Source of the DNA: Apium graveolens
Lineage: Eukaryota; Streptophyta; Magnoliopsida; Apiales; Apiaceae
Length of the DNA: 64,000 nt
Assembly (NCBI RefSeq): GCF_009905375.1
Contig: NC_133657.1
Span: forward strand, 48,391,231 to 48,455,230
Reading direction: 5' to 3'
Within the stretch, counting starts at the first letter, position 1, and each line of letters begins with the position of its first letter. Below the pieces are notes generated by a model. It made no database searches and had not been told where the DNA came from. It worked only from the letters and a program-made list of their open reading frames with translations. Of this stretch, positions 10,628 through 22,700 are shown piece by piece. Both the position numbers and the translations under genes were made by a program.

Positions 10628-12179
10628 TGAAGGGTTTTGAGCATATAAACACAACAGAAACTATGTAAAATTAAATTAAAACCAGAATAAAATCGAAACC
10701 TTACCTAGGATCCATGCGAACATTGATATTTAATTCATAGTTAGAATCTTTACCTTGAAAAGCTTTAAGAGTTCATTAATGGAGGATTAATGGAGTTCCA
10801 AACCTTGTTGAATCACCACGTATCCCTCTCTCGCGATCTACGCTTTATGATATCCATACGAACGCTTTTCTTGAAGGATTGATGTATACTAGCACCCGAA
10901 AACTCCATCTCTACCTATCTTCCTCTTTCTCCTTAAACGGCTAGGGTTTTACAAACCATGTATCCTTATAAATCAAACCACAAGGAGTTTATATAGAGAG
11001 AAGAATGAGTTTTCTAATTATTATCTAATTATAACTAATACTAATCTGAAATCCCAATTTATTATTTAATTAAGTCACACTTAATTAACTAATAACTTAT
11101 TTTAGAATTAGTTTAAGTAGTTTCTTTATTTTATTTATTTAATTAATTCAGTCATACTTAATTAATATCATAATTAAAATAAATTACTTATTTAATTTAA
11201 ATTCATAATTTAAATTATTTCTTCTTCAAGCGTTCTTTTTATGTGACCTTTTAGGTTATTATAACATTGGCAATAATGTTAGTACCTCATATTAAAATTA
11301 TAAACAATGAGCGACATCTAGTAATACATCATCGCTACCCAAGTAATAATAATTTAATTGGTGATTCGATTAAATCTTTCATAATAATGTACAATATAAT
11401 ATAATCTCTTTAACCAAATATTATAGATTAAACTAGAGGCATGTAATGTGTCATCCTCGTCATAGTTTATCCAAATTTACTTGATCAATGAGTAGACTAT
11501 CATATCAAATCAACATTTGAGCGCGGTCACACATTTCATAATCTAGCTCACACAAGTGGCCAATAATATCACTCGTAAAATAGGATGGTTAAATCCCATC
11601 TAGATCATTCATATTTCTCATACGATTCATAATATACCCAATGTCCACTTTTATCATTACCCGGTCAAATATAATTTTTAATAGAATCCAAGTATATTAA
11701 TTCTCGTATAGAAATATAATGACTTCAGGTCTAAGGACCATTAAATCATTATCACTATGAGAATAACTTATGACACTATAAACATGTAGTATCTAACAAT
11801 GGGTCAATCCAGCACCATGTATCTAATACATGTGCCTGTATTTTAACTTTAGTATCACCATACCTATGATCAATGATATGTGATCATCATTCAATAAACA
11901 TACTAGTTTTAATGCATTATTATTGTCCCCTATAATAAAACTCGATTAGGGACCCTTAGGAATATTGATACTATTCTCATAATCTCATTTCTAAGTCACA
12001 TAATTAGAGTAGAATTGCATATCATATTCCAAGGATATTTATTAATTTAACATTTATATCGCAGTAAATTAAGAAATAATAAATTACAAAAGGAATAATC
12101 GATAGAACATAAATATTAATAATCCAAATGTCTTAAACTAAAACATTACAGTGTTATCTCTAGGGCACAAATGCTAACA
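10628..12179 (-). mobile_element. Copia-type long LTR (5' LTR of a mostly deleted element)
   Basis: On the minus strand it starts TGTTAGCATTTGTGCCC (12179) and ends AAAACCCTTCA (10628), 1,552 bp with TG..CA termini. The TATA box is TATATAAAC (minus, about 10988-10995). It is followed by a leader with AAAACCCTAG and GAGAAAGAGG and a splice-donor-like CAAGGTAAAG near 10755. No matching 5-bp flanks were found (GCCAT left, TAATT right). That fits a 5' LTR plus a bit of internal DNA rather than a solo LTR. Its layout resembles the LTR at 1-1710. Confidence 0.78.
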
Positions 12180-13378
12180 TAATTGAAAAAACAATTTCAG
12201 CCAGGGTTGTGAGGGGAGTTGTTCTTTCTTAACAAACCTCCAACGGAATTGGAGAGGATTTGAGTAGCTCCCCCTCAAAAGTACTACCCTCAAATCTAAA
12301 AGTTTGTGAAGACTGTGGTGAATATGAAGGTGATATTAGAACCTCCACATGGTCTTCAGTAAAAACTGATGGAATCCTTGTATTTATGATTATGTCATCA
12401 AGGTCTACCTTAGCATGTAGCCTCTCACCATCTAAATGTTGTGTCTGAGTGGTGATCACAGTTTCTTGAACTGTGTCACTTGAGTTTGGAAAGGCTTGAG
12501 AAGTGGATTCAAACCCTTCATTATAAAAAGAAGAAATATAGGAAATAAGATTAGAGATTTCAGAATTGATTTTTGGCAACTTCCTCTGAATGGATGAGGG
12601 AGTTTCAACAGATGTGCTCTCATGGTGTGTGCCAACCAAATTACTTATTTCAACCTCTTGAGAGTGCTCAAGAGGTGGTGCAAACTCTATACATGATGCA
12701 TTGAGGAGAATGCTTTGTTCAATAGTGACACCTTGTTGAGTCTGTTCATGCCCCTTTTGTTATAACTGCATATTTTTTAGAAGATGCAGAATCGGCCATC
12801 TGAGTGGTCAACTCAACTTTCATTGACTTCTTTGATTTTTTTGACCAGGTTTGACTCAGTGTTTGTTTGGTCCTCACCACTCTCTGTAACAACAACCTAT
12901 GGTGTTTTTTTCTCTTATTTTTACTAACTCCACCCTATTGAGGGGATGAAGTAGTTGGTTCCCTAACCTCTAATGATTTTGAAGAAATGGTCCTAGTTGT
13001 GGAAGGCTCATATTGCTTATCCTGTTTTTGTAATTCTACAGGTGCGGGAGCCATAACTGTACTGAAAATTGCACTAGACCTCATGTCAGGCATATGATAA
13101 GGGTAGGTCCTAAATCTATCCAACATAAAGCCAGGGACATTTAGAGCTACCTTTACCTGATTCTTTGTAAAAAGTGACCCAAATAAAATTTTGGACACCT
13201 GTTTACAATTGCCTATTTTAGTTCTATCTATTCCTTCAAGCAAATGAATGTCTATAACTTTATAATTTAAAGTAGACATTATGAACCTAGGGAATAAAGT
13301 TTCCTTACCTCTACTTACCAAGGGCATTATTAGCCTGGTGCTTAGCTCTTCCAGGATCAATAGACCAAAATTGATGTG
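12180..13378 (-). pseudogene. SIRE-like ORF3 fragment (N-terminal half)
   Basis: Two open stretches on the minus strand (13360-12935 and 12639-12229) in different frames belong to one broken ORF3. The first has the pattern of the conserved ORF3 N-terminal domain. A Leu/Ile-rich ...Arg-Leu-Ile-Met-Pro-Leu segment precedes a Phe-Pro-Arg-Phe-Ile-Met block and a Lys-Ile-Leu-Phe-Gly-Ser-Leu block, comparable with RFLMLI in SIRE-I and RFCQLI in SIRE-III. The rest is Ser/Thr/Pro-rich linker. It is cut at 13378 by the end of the SIRE-IV LTR and at 12179 by the Copia-type LTR. No function can be assigned. Confidence 0.6.
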
Positions 13379-13601
13379 TGTTATTCCCTAACAATCTAAC
13401 AAAGAATTACAGAAGGGGGGTTGAATTTAATTCTGGATACTTTTTCAATTTTAAAAATAGTTCTACTATGAATATATAACTGTGTTTGATTTGGCTATGG
13501 TGCGGAATGAAAGTATTGATGAAATCAAAACACAAAGTAATTAAATACAAGTATTTAAAAACTTTCTGGTGGATTGAACTTTTCCACTAGAGATATGTAT
13601 T
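13379..13601 (-). mobile_element. SIRE-IV 3' LTR, 3' portion
   Basis: This is the end of an LTR on the minus strand, with CAACCCCCCTTCTGTAATTC and terminal GGGAATAACA (13379). The remainder of the same LTR lies at 26703-27516. SIRE-I is inserted between them, flanked by the duplicated GTATT (13597-13601 and 26703-26707). Confidence 0.85.
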
Positions 13602-14906
13602 TTTTAGGTCCCAATTGTTTGTAGAAGGGGGGGTTGAATGCAAACAATACCGTTTAATCGAATAAAATGCGGAATAAAAAGGTGAAACAAAATTCAAGTT
13701 AAATAAAACTTTTATTAAACTTGAAAGGTGTTACAACTACGGTATCGGTTACAAGGGATTAATCTCAAATCAATTATTACAAATCTAGAATATATTCGAC
13801 ATGAACTTTTTCTATTTTTGCAATTAAAAGATCAAATGCTAAACGCGATTTGAGATTAAGTTCTAGGGATTTTAATCCGCTAGATTTTTACACAAGAACA
13901 AGATAAATAATTCTAGTGGATTGGATTTAACTTTACAATCTAGAATTTTGATCTTGAATAAAGTAGATGAAAAATGAAATGTTGTGCCTTTGTTTTCTGC
14001 TTTTTCTCTTGACTTGTGTGTTCTGTATGTTGATGATTATGAAAATGATCTGCTTCTGTTGGTTTAAGTAAACAGATCACTCGAATTGAATCAGCATGAC
14101 ATTCGGCAAGACAATCCAAAATGAACTAGCAAGACAATCATTTGAGCTGAGAGAACTTTCGGTAGGACAATTACTTGACTTGGAAAGACTATCGGTAGGA
14201 CAATAGAATGACTTGGTAGAACTATCCAGAAAGACTTGGTAGGACTTTCGGTATGACAATCCAATTGTCATACCAGTTCAAATCTGATTTGCTGATTTTC
14301 TTTTTGAATATAAATCCAAAATCATTTCTGAAAAATGCATAATATTAATTCAGAATTAATTAACCAACTAATTAAATTAATCAATAAATTAATCTTTGCA
14401 GATTTAATTTATTCTCTTAATTAAATTAAATGACTTAATTAATTAATAGAGAATTAATACTACTCTTGAACAACAACCATTCTTCTGAAAATCTTCTGAA
14501 AATCACTGTCAATTATGAATCAATTCCACCACTTCAATGTTGACACTCGATGTACTGTCTGGTTCATGAGTGACTAACTTGCGTGACGTTTCTTCAAGCC
14601 TTGACCTTGATACTCTTGATTTTCTTCAGATTAAATCCTTGTAATTAATTGATACCCTGACGAGATCCCTGTCACTTGATTAAATCCACAATCTTGATTT
14701 ATATCACTGAGGCTTGATCAATTTCTTGATCTTCTTCCAGTGAATTAAGTCTTCAAGTCTGTAGATGAATAATGTTTCTTAACCGTTTGACAGATGTTAC
14801 TTTGTGAGATCTCTATGACGATAGATCCACTATTTACTTATTATATTCTTATTTGAGTTGAGTTAAATCCTCGAATAAACGAATAGGCTATGATATATGC
14901 CTTTCA
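13602..14906 (-). repeat. SIRE-I 3' LTR
   Basis: On the minus strand it runs from TGAAAGGCATATATC (14906) to GGGACCTAAAA (13602). The outermost bases differ from the TG..CA pattern kept in the other LTR (GGGACCTGACA). It contains the motif array at 14104-14274 (CGGYAAGACAAT-type words). Confidence 0.92.
14104..14274. repeat. SIRE-I LTR motif array
   Basis: The word CGGYADGACAAT is repeated at 14104-14115, 14129-14138, 14160-14171, 14193-14204 and 14249-14260. A degraded copy is near 14236 and an inverted copy (ATTGTCATACC) at 14264-14274. The 5' LTR carries the same array at about 25898-26068. The inverted form of the word is repeated in the pol-ORF3 spacer at 19051-19456. Confidence 0.85.
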
Positions 14907-15168
14907 ATCTCCCCCTATTTGCTTGTTAGAAAATAACAACAAATACCTAGAGGATAACTCAACTAACAAATAAGAAAAGATATAAACAGTAATGCAAAGT
15001 AAATAGCAGAAAAGTTCTGGATTATATTTAACATTTTCCAGATTCCAAAAGAAATTTACAAGTGAATACAAGATAGATGTTCCTCTAGTCCTGAACATAT
15101 AACTACATTAGACTATCTTGATTCATAAAGCTCTAATCATATTACATTGAGTTTTGAGCTAATTGACT
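14907..15168 (-). other. SIRE-I 3' untranslated region and polypurine tract
   Basis: On the minus strand, AATAGGGGGAGAT (14907-14919) directly precedes the 3' LTR and is the plus-strand primer. The rest, back to the ORF3 stop at 15169, has no coding capacity. Confidence 0.85.
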
Positions 15169-18100
15169 TCAGTTGTCTTCTCTTCTGACTTCACCTTCTT
15201 CTAACTCTTGAAGCAACTCTTTGTCAAAGACACGATCCTTTTCTGAAGTGAAGCTTGCTGGTCTGACTGGTTGAACTCCAACTGACTTCAGCTTATTCTT
15301 GATCTGATTGTACCTTTTAATATTCTTTTCACAATAAGCTTGAATCAAATCAGCAGCTTGAGTCTTCAACATGGATGAGTATCCAGCAGTTCTTAAATGA
15401 TGTTCCATCCAGACCAGATGCTTAGCTGAGTAGTCTTTAAGAGATTATACATCTAGCTGACAGATTTGAAGACAATCATACTTAAAGAATCTCACCTGAT
15501 GAGGATTGTTGACCACTTGAGGACTAGCCCTGCTGGAAAACTCTTTAAGCCTTTCTCGAAGAACTTCATTCAATTCTAAGCTTTTTTTTACCTTGTTGAG
15601 AAGAACCCAAATCTCTGACAAAGAATGATTCTCAAACAGATGAAGTGACACCTTGAAAGATCCTTCACTCTGACAATATACAAAAATGCTCATCTCATTT
15701 AGGGATCTATCAAAAGCAGCTGTGATCCTTGAGACTTCAGTCTTGATAGCATTCATGTACATGTCATTATTAGGATTTGAGATTTCCAGCTTGTCAAGAA
15801 GATGTAGGAACTGCCTATCATTGTTAGTGCTCAGTTGAGGCATATCAAGTACTCTCCTAGCTTCATCCCATTTTTCACCAATCTTCAGTCTGACATCTCT
15901 TCTCCTTTCTTGAGCCTTAATGTCATGAAGACGTTGCTTTTGAAGAGTTTCTGTTCTTTGAATGTCTTTCTTCATGTCAATGATCTGGGAGACCTTTTTG
16001 AGTTCAGCTTCTTTTCTTTTCATCTCTGACTGCTGCTGCTGAAACTCTTTCTCAAAGATAGGATCCACTATAGCTTCCTCTTCCCATTCTCCAAAATCAC
16101 TTTCCTCTTCAGCTTCAAATAAACCATCTTTATCTTCCAAGACTGGTTCAGTGGGAATGTCAAAAATATCAAAGTCATCATGTTCTCCACTGTAGCAGAC
16201 ATCATCAGCCTTTCATTTGTCTCCAGCAGAGGTATCTTTTTCTTTCCCCTTTCCACTACTCCCTTTCTTCTCCCCCTTAGTTGAGGGATCCTCTACGGAC
16301 TTTCCCTTAAATCCTCCATGACCTCCATCACCTCCCGAGCCTGAGCCTCCACCAGACGGCCCTTCAAAGTAAGTCCTTTGTTCTTCATTGGGACAGTGAG
16401 AATTTTTGATCATGTAGTACAGGTGCTTCATCCCTTCATTCGGATGTTCCATACCTGTCTCTATCTTCAGAAATCTGGAGGAATCCAGTGAATGATTTAT
16501 TTCAACCAAATCTTCAAGAGAAGTCATCCTTGTATGTAGAGAGCAGAAGTTAGAAATGTCATCAGATGATAAAGTTGGAGTTTCCTGAATGGAATTGAGC
16601 TTTGGTGTGACAGTGTTCTTGAGATCTGAGATATCATTTCTTATGAGTGCCAACTGATTGTTGACAGAGGTGGAAGAAGAAGACCGTTCAACCACTTGTG
16701 CTTTGAATGCTTGAGCCTCAGCTTGGCTTTTAGCAAGTTCTTGTTTTAGAGCAGCAATTTGAGCTAATAGGTTTTCAGTATCTGTGTTTGTGTGTGCTCT
16801 CACCTGAATTTCACTCGTGTTTGGTTCACTCACCTCACGTGCTTGTGTTTCTCTCAATATAATTGCTCGTGAGGAGTCTTCATGTTGCTGTTCTTCTGTA
16901 CCTGCAGTTAAAATCACCCTAGCCTCTTCAAGAGAGGTCAGTGGTGGTGCAATGGGAATTCGCGAGTCCCGATCCTCAGTCAAACCTATCATTTCATGTG
17001 AAATAGATGTCTGAATTGCTTCAGGGATAGATTGACCGAGTTGCCCTCCACTTTCTCCAGATAAATCTGCGAGTGGAGAATCCCGTGAGGGAGCCAGAGG
17101 TGTTTGATCTGGGAGGGGAGAAAATGACTCTACTAAAGGTGGATGAGAGTCAGATTTTCCCTCAGAAGCATGTGACTGTTCTTCTGCCGTAACTATGGCA
17201 GGCACTGTAACAGACTCTATGTGCACTCCTCGCTTTGTGTCCTGAGTATCATCTGTGGATATGTATGGTTCCATTGTGAGTAATGGAATTGTGCTTGACT
17301 CAGTACAAGATGCCATGGCCCTATGGCGAATTTCAATAGATTCATCCTGTTGAGAGAATGTCTCTAGTAACTGTTCATCGGCCATTTCAAAGTCCATGTC
17401 CTGTTGGGAGGACAAGGATGGGCTTTCAGATGCCTCAGTATAAGTTCTTCTTTTTTTTGGAGGAGGCAGAGCTGAGGGTTCACTCACATTTAACAATGCA
17501 CTACTTCCTCTGGGTAACATTTTAGACAGTGGGGGAGAGGTTGAGATAGGTTGTGACTTTGTGTTTGGCTCTATGACCTGGGATTGAAGCTGTGGTTCTA
17601 CAACTTCATGGTCAGTCCTATCGACCACTGGGGGTCTTTCAACAGAAGTAGGAATGGAGTGAGAGTGAGGAATTACTACCTGTAATGGAAGAGCATCTGA
17701 TGTTGGAGGAGCCTGGGTGGCTTGAACCAGTGGAGGTTGAGGTTGCTGTTCATGACCGGGAAGATTGAAAATAGGTAAGGGAATATAAGTGGCCATGAAA
17801 GCAGATACAAGTACTGGAACTTGCATGAATTTGAAGGTTGTGTCTTGGCGGGTGTAAATCTTTTTGCTTACTGGAGGGGGTTCGGTTACTGCAGAGTTAG
17901 CAAAAAGGGCTTTTTGTTCAGGTGTGAGAAGATGATCTGCTATAAGCATGAGAAAACGAGAATAGTAACATGATACCCTACGATTTGTAGAATGATCACG
18001 TAAAGCAGAAGTGAGACGTCTCAAGAGAATGGGAAAAAGTAGTTTGCCAAAATTGATCCTTTGATTGAAAACAACCGCAAGACCAATATACTGCAGAGTG

Positions 18101-18570
18101 GAAGTGATGTTGTGAAAGTTGGATTTAGTGCAGTTGGCAAACACTTTAGAAAGTGTATCGAAGAAAATATCCCATTCAGACACCAAATTGGATTTAGAAA
18201 GTTTGGTTAAGTTGATCACCCCCTGATAGTGAATAGCATGGAAAAAGTTTGTGATATCATTTTCAGAGGGTAAATTACAGAAATTGTCCAATGGAAAATT
18301 TAACGCTTGATTGACTACTGTTTCATCAACCACATACTGTGTGTTTGCCACGGTGAATGAAAAAGATTTTGAATCATCGGCCACAGTAGAGGTTGTGCAA
18401 ATCAGTCTAAGCAAATCGACATTTAAAATGACATTTGATTTAATAGCAGAGCTAACAATCGAATGGTCATTTAAAAATCTAATCCAAGGCTTAAATTTTT
18501 CCACATCACATTTTTCCGGATTAAAATAACCAACCTGATTATGCGCGACAATTTGGAAATTGAGAGCCAT
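15169..18570 (-). pseudogene. SIRE-I third ORF (ORF3), about 1,130 codons with two in-frame stops
   Basis: One frame runs from the ATG at 18570 to the stop at 15169. It is broken only by TGA at 16213-16215 and TAA at 15445-15447. Codons 1-250 form a conserved domain shared with the SIRE-III ORF3: a Val..Val.Gln-Ala-Leu-X-(Phe/Leu)-Pro motif, a Glu-Trp-X-X-Phe-Phe-Asp motif and a Phe-Ala-Asn-Cys/Lys-Cys motif, then Gln-X-Ile-Gly and an Arg-Phe block. A long Ser/Pro/Thr/Glu-rich linker follows (about 270-560). Next come a coiled coil (about 600-680, with LLAQIAALKQELAKSQAEAQ), a Gly-rich stretch (GGGSGSGGDGGHGG) and a second Lys/Glu/Arg-rich coiled coil beyond codon 830. There is no signal peptide or membrane segment, so an envelope role is not supported. 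The function is unknown. Confidence 0.82.
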
Positions 18571-19050
18571 TTAAAATAATAATAAGACACACTTTCAGAA
18601 TTTTAAGAATAATATTAAGAAAATTTGAATTAATTAAATTAATTTAATAATTCGAATTAAATTAATTATAATCGAAAAATTTAGATAGAAATGTATCTCG
18701 TTAAAATTCTTAACTCACAAACGCAGATTTGAAAAGCCAAAAGACACAAAACAGAAATTAAAATTTAAATCAAAAATACCCAAAATCAACAAACACAATG
18801 ATTCAAAAAAAAAATTGAAAAACAATTTTGGCAGCACTCCTGTATGTATATATATGTAAGTATATATCACAGGAGTGATGATTTAGATTGCTGAGTAAAA
18901 ACTCGAGCAAATGAGATCAAAGGCAGTTGAATTTGTTTTTGATCGAAGAGAGAGAAGAGAGAAAAAAAACTGTTGAAATTTTTTTTTTTTTGAAAAATTG
19001 TAGTGAATGAGTTATGAAACAAAACAAACACAAAAAAATTTAAGTAGTAT
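18571..19050 (-). promoter_or_regulatory. Putative ORF3 promoter and leader of SIRE-I
   Basis: Between the motif array and the ORF3 ATG the minus strand has two TATA-like runs (GATATATAC and CATATATATAC, 18844-18868). They lie inside a perfect 9-bp inverted repeat (CACTCCTGT 18835-18843, ACAGGAGTG 18869-18877). On the ORF3-proximal side is an AT-rich leader of about 260 bases. On the far side is a CT-rich run (TTCTCTCTTCTCTCTCTTCG, minus, about 18945-18964). The order array, TATA, leader, ATG resembles a plant pol II promoter. That it drives ORF3 is inference. Confidence 0.5.
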
Positions 19051-19456
19051 AACTGGTGTCATACCGATTGTCATACTGATTGTCACACCAGCTTAAAGAC
19101 AAAAAATTAATTGAAATAAAATTAATAAACACTAAATATATATAACTGGTATGACAATCTGATAGTCATACCGATTGTCATAACAGTATAAAATAAACGG
19201 AAAATATTAATAAGTTAGGTTTATAACTGTCAAGACAATTGATAGTCATACCGATTGTCTTGCCAGTATAAAACTATACTGATAACAAAATAAAACACAA
19301 TTATATACTGAAATGACTTTCAGCAAGACAATTTCAATTGTCTTGCCGATTGTCATTCGGGAAATAAAACAATTATAAGCAAAATTAGTATAACAGATTT
19401 ATATATATGTGTACTGAAATGATTGTCTTGCCGATTGTCATTCCAGTAGAAAGACA
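19051..19456. repeat. SIRE-I spacer array of the LTR motif
   Basis: About 15 copies of ATTGTCNTRCCG (the reverse complement of the LTR word) lie in 400 bases between pol and ORF3. Examples are TGTCATACCG at 19057, ATTGTCATACTG at 19067, ATTGTCTTGCCG near 19336 and 19421, and ATTGTCATTCC near 19434. Some are paired head to head as GGTATGACAAT...ATTGTCATA. Copies are separated by AT-rich, otherwise unrelated sequence. This makes it unlikely to be a simple tandem satellite. Confidence 0.85.
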
Positions 19457-19771
19457 ATTATATATTATTACAGAAAATATTTATAAAAACAAAGACAATA
19501 TTTCAGAATTAATTATTTTTATTCCAAAAATAGATTTCTGTTGAATTTTAGCAAATAAAATTCATAGAAAAATATTTTTAGAGAAAATAAAATATTCTGA
19601 GATATTTGAAGTTAACAATTCGAGTAAATAAAACAGATAAGATAATATAAATTACATAGAATTAATCAAGAAATATGATAAAATGATAAAATAAATTTGC
19701 AAATGAATTTTTCATTTATGAAAAATTCATTTGTAAATTCATTCAAGAGCAGATTTCAGATATTAGCTAAA
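19457..19771 (-). other. AT-rich spacer after SIRE-I pol
   Basis: This is the non-coding stretch between the pol stop and the motif array. It includes an inverted repeat near 19700-19730 (AATGAATTTTTCATTT next to AAAAATTCATTT) that could form a hairpin at the pol mRNA end. I see nothing else in it. Confidence 0.5.
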
Positions 19772-22700
19772 TTAATCACTAAAACTGTTCAACATGCCCA
19801 ATTTACCAACTAATCTGGTAAATGTGGATTCATCAAGTGGTTTAGTGAAAATATCTGCTATTTGATCTTCTGTTGGAACAAAAAATAGTTCAACAGTACC
19901 ATTCATGACGTGCTCTCTAATAAAATGATACCTGATGTCAATGTGCTTTGTCCTCGAGTGTTGCACAGGGTTGTTGTTGATGGCTATTGCACTTGTATTG
20001 TCATATAAAATAGGAATTTTGTTTAATACAGAGCCATAGTCTCGTAGCTGGTTCCTAATCCACAAGATCTGAGCACAGCAGCTTCCAGCAGCAATATATT
20101 CAGCCTCGGCCGTTGAGTTGGAAACTGTTTGCTGTTTCTTGTTATACCATGAGACTAGCCTGCTTCCTAGGAATTGACAACTCCCTGAGGTGCTTTTCCT
20201 ATCAACAACACTTCCTGCGTAATCTGAATCTGTATATCCAACAAGGTTAAAAACAGATTCTTTAGGGTACCAAATACCTAGATTTGGTGTTCCCTTAAGA
20301 TATCTTAAGATTCGTTTAACAGCAACGAGATAAATATCTTTAGGATCCGCTTGGAACCTTGCACATAAGCATGTAGTATACATAATATCTGGTCTACTTG
20401 CAGTAAGATAGAGTAACGAGCCAATCATATCTCTGTAGCTTGTGACATCTACCTTAATGGAGTTTTCACATGGTCCAAGCTTGACAGCTGTAGTTGATGG
20501 AGTCCTTGCTGATGCAGAATCCTCTAGATTGTACTTTTTGAGGAGTTCCTTGAGATACTTGGATTGACAAATAAATGTTCCATCTAACCTTTGATTTACT
20601 TGTAATCCAAGAAAGAACTTCAGCTCTCCTATCATGCTCATTTCAAACTTGCTGTGCATTAACTTAGCAAATCTCTTACAGAGATTATCATTAGTAGACC
20701 CAAATATTATATCATCCACATAGACTTGGACTAATATAGTATCATTCTTATGTTTTTTAGAAAAGAGAGTTTTGTCTATGACACCTCTAATAAAGCTATT
20801 TTCAATAAAAAAATTCAGAGAGAGTGTCATACCATTTTCTTGGAGACTTTTTGAGCCCATAGATAGCCTTGAAAAGAAAGAAGACAAAATCCAAATGATC
20901 TGGATCTTCAAAACCAGGAGGTTGCTCTATATATACCTCTTTATCCAGCTTTCCATTCAGAAAGGCGCTCTTGACATCCATTTGATAAACTTTAAAGTTT
21001 GAGAATGCTGCGAATGCAAGAAATATCCTGATGGCCTCAAGTCTAGCCACTGGAGCATAGGTTTCATCATAATCAATGCCTTCAGCTTGAGAATACCCTT
21101 TTGCTACCAGTCTTGCCTTGTTTCTTGTAACCACACCATCTTCATCTAGTTTATTCCTGAATACCCACCTAGTACCAACAGCTTTCTTGTGTGTAGGTCT
21201 AGGTACCAGTTTTCAGACTTGTTGACTTTCAAACTGATTGAGTTCATCTTGCATAGCAATCACCCAATCTGGATCAGTTAGTGCTTCTTCAATCTTCTTA
21301 GGTTCCATCTCAGAAAGAAATCCTGAGAACAGACACTCATTTTGAGTAGCACGTCTAGTTCTGACTCCAACATCTGGATCACCAATAATCAACTCAAAAG
21401 GATGAGCTTTATTCCAGACAGTCTGTCTTGGAAGATTTGATCTTGATGATTCACCTTGAAATTCATTTGGATGTTGTGTCCTACTAGATGATCCTTCAGC
21501 ATCTCCCCCTGAGTTGTTGCCATGTTGAATTGAAGATTCTCCGTCAGTAGCAGTGGTATCTCCATTGTTGCCAAAGTTTCCATCACTATTACCTTGAGTA
21601 TCATCATGATTAACAGGTTCTTTACCATCAACAACCTCAGGTTCTTGACCATGTTCTGATTCTGAATCTGACATATCATCAAACTTCAGTTTCTCAGAAG
21701 GATCTTCAGTTTGGATACTAGGGAGTTTAGTGTCATCAAATGTAACATTGACACTTTCAGTTACTTTGTATTGATCAATGATATACACTCTGTATGATCT
21801 TCTTCCATATCCAACAAAAATACCCTCATATGCCTTTGCCTCGAATTTACCACGACGATCATCTCCATCCTTGAGCACGAAGCATCTGGCACCAAATACA
21901 TGAAAGTATTTGATAGAAGGTTTCTTTTCATTCAAAATCTCATAAGGAGTTTTCATGAAGTCTTTGTTGATTAGAGTTCGATTCTGAGTATAACATGCAG
22001 TATTGACAGCTTCAGCCCAAAAGTACATTGGAAGACCTGATTCACTTAACATCGTTCTTGCAGCTTCAATCAATGTACGATTCTTCCTTTCTACCACTCC
22101 ATTTTGCTGAGGGGTTCTAGGAGCTGAAAATTGTCTGGTAATCCCTTTCTCTGTACAGAATCCATTGAGAAGTGAATTCTTGAATTCTGTTCCATTATCT
22201 GACCTTATTGCTCTAACAGGGACGTTAGAATCTAACTCAATCATCTTGATATGATCAATCACAACTTGTGGTGTTTCATCCTTAGAGTGAAGAAATAAAA
22301 CCCACGTATACTTCGAATAGTCATCAACTATCACAAGACAGTAACACTTCTTTGACATCGAAAGGACATTAACTGGTCCAAATAAATCCATATGCAATAA
22401 TTGCAGAACACCAGTTATGGAAGATGTGTCAGTGCCTCTGTGACTTGCTTTCTTTGACTTTCCTTTCTGGCAAGCCTCACATAATCCTTCTGGAGAGAAC
22501 TCCAGCTGAGGCAGACCTCTTACCAATTCTCTTTTTACAAGAGAATTCATTGTTTTGAAATTGAGATGAGAAAGTCTCTTGTGCCATAGCCAACTCTCAT
22601 CTGACGATGCCTTTGCATAGAAGCAATTGACTTCAGGATTGCTTCCAGAGTTCATGTCAGCTACGAACAGATTTCCTTTCCGGATTCCCATTAAGGAGGG

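Noticed and set aside
15169..18570. Calling ORF3 an envelope protein (endogenous retrovirus)
   Set aside because: No signal peptide, transmembrane segment, cleavage site or Cys pattern is visible. Position after pol alone is not enough.
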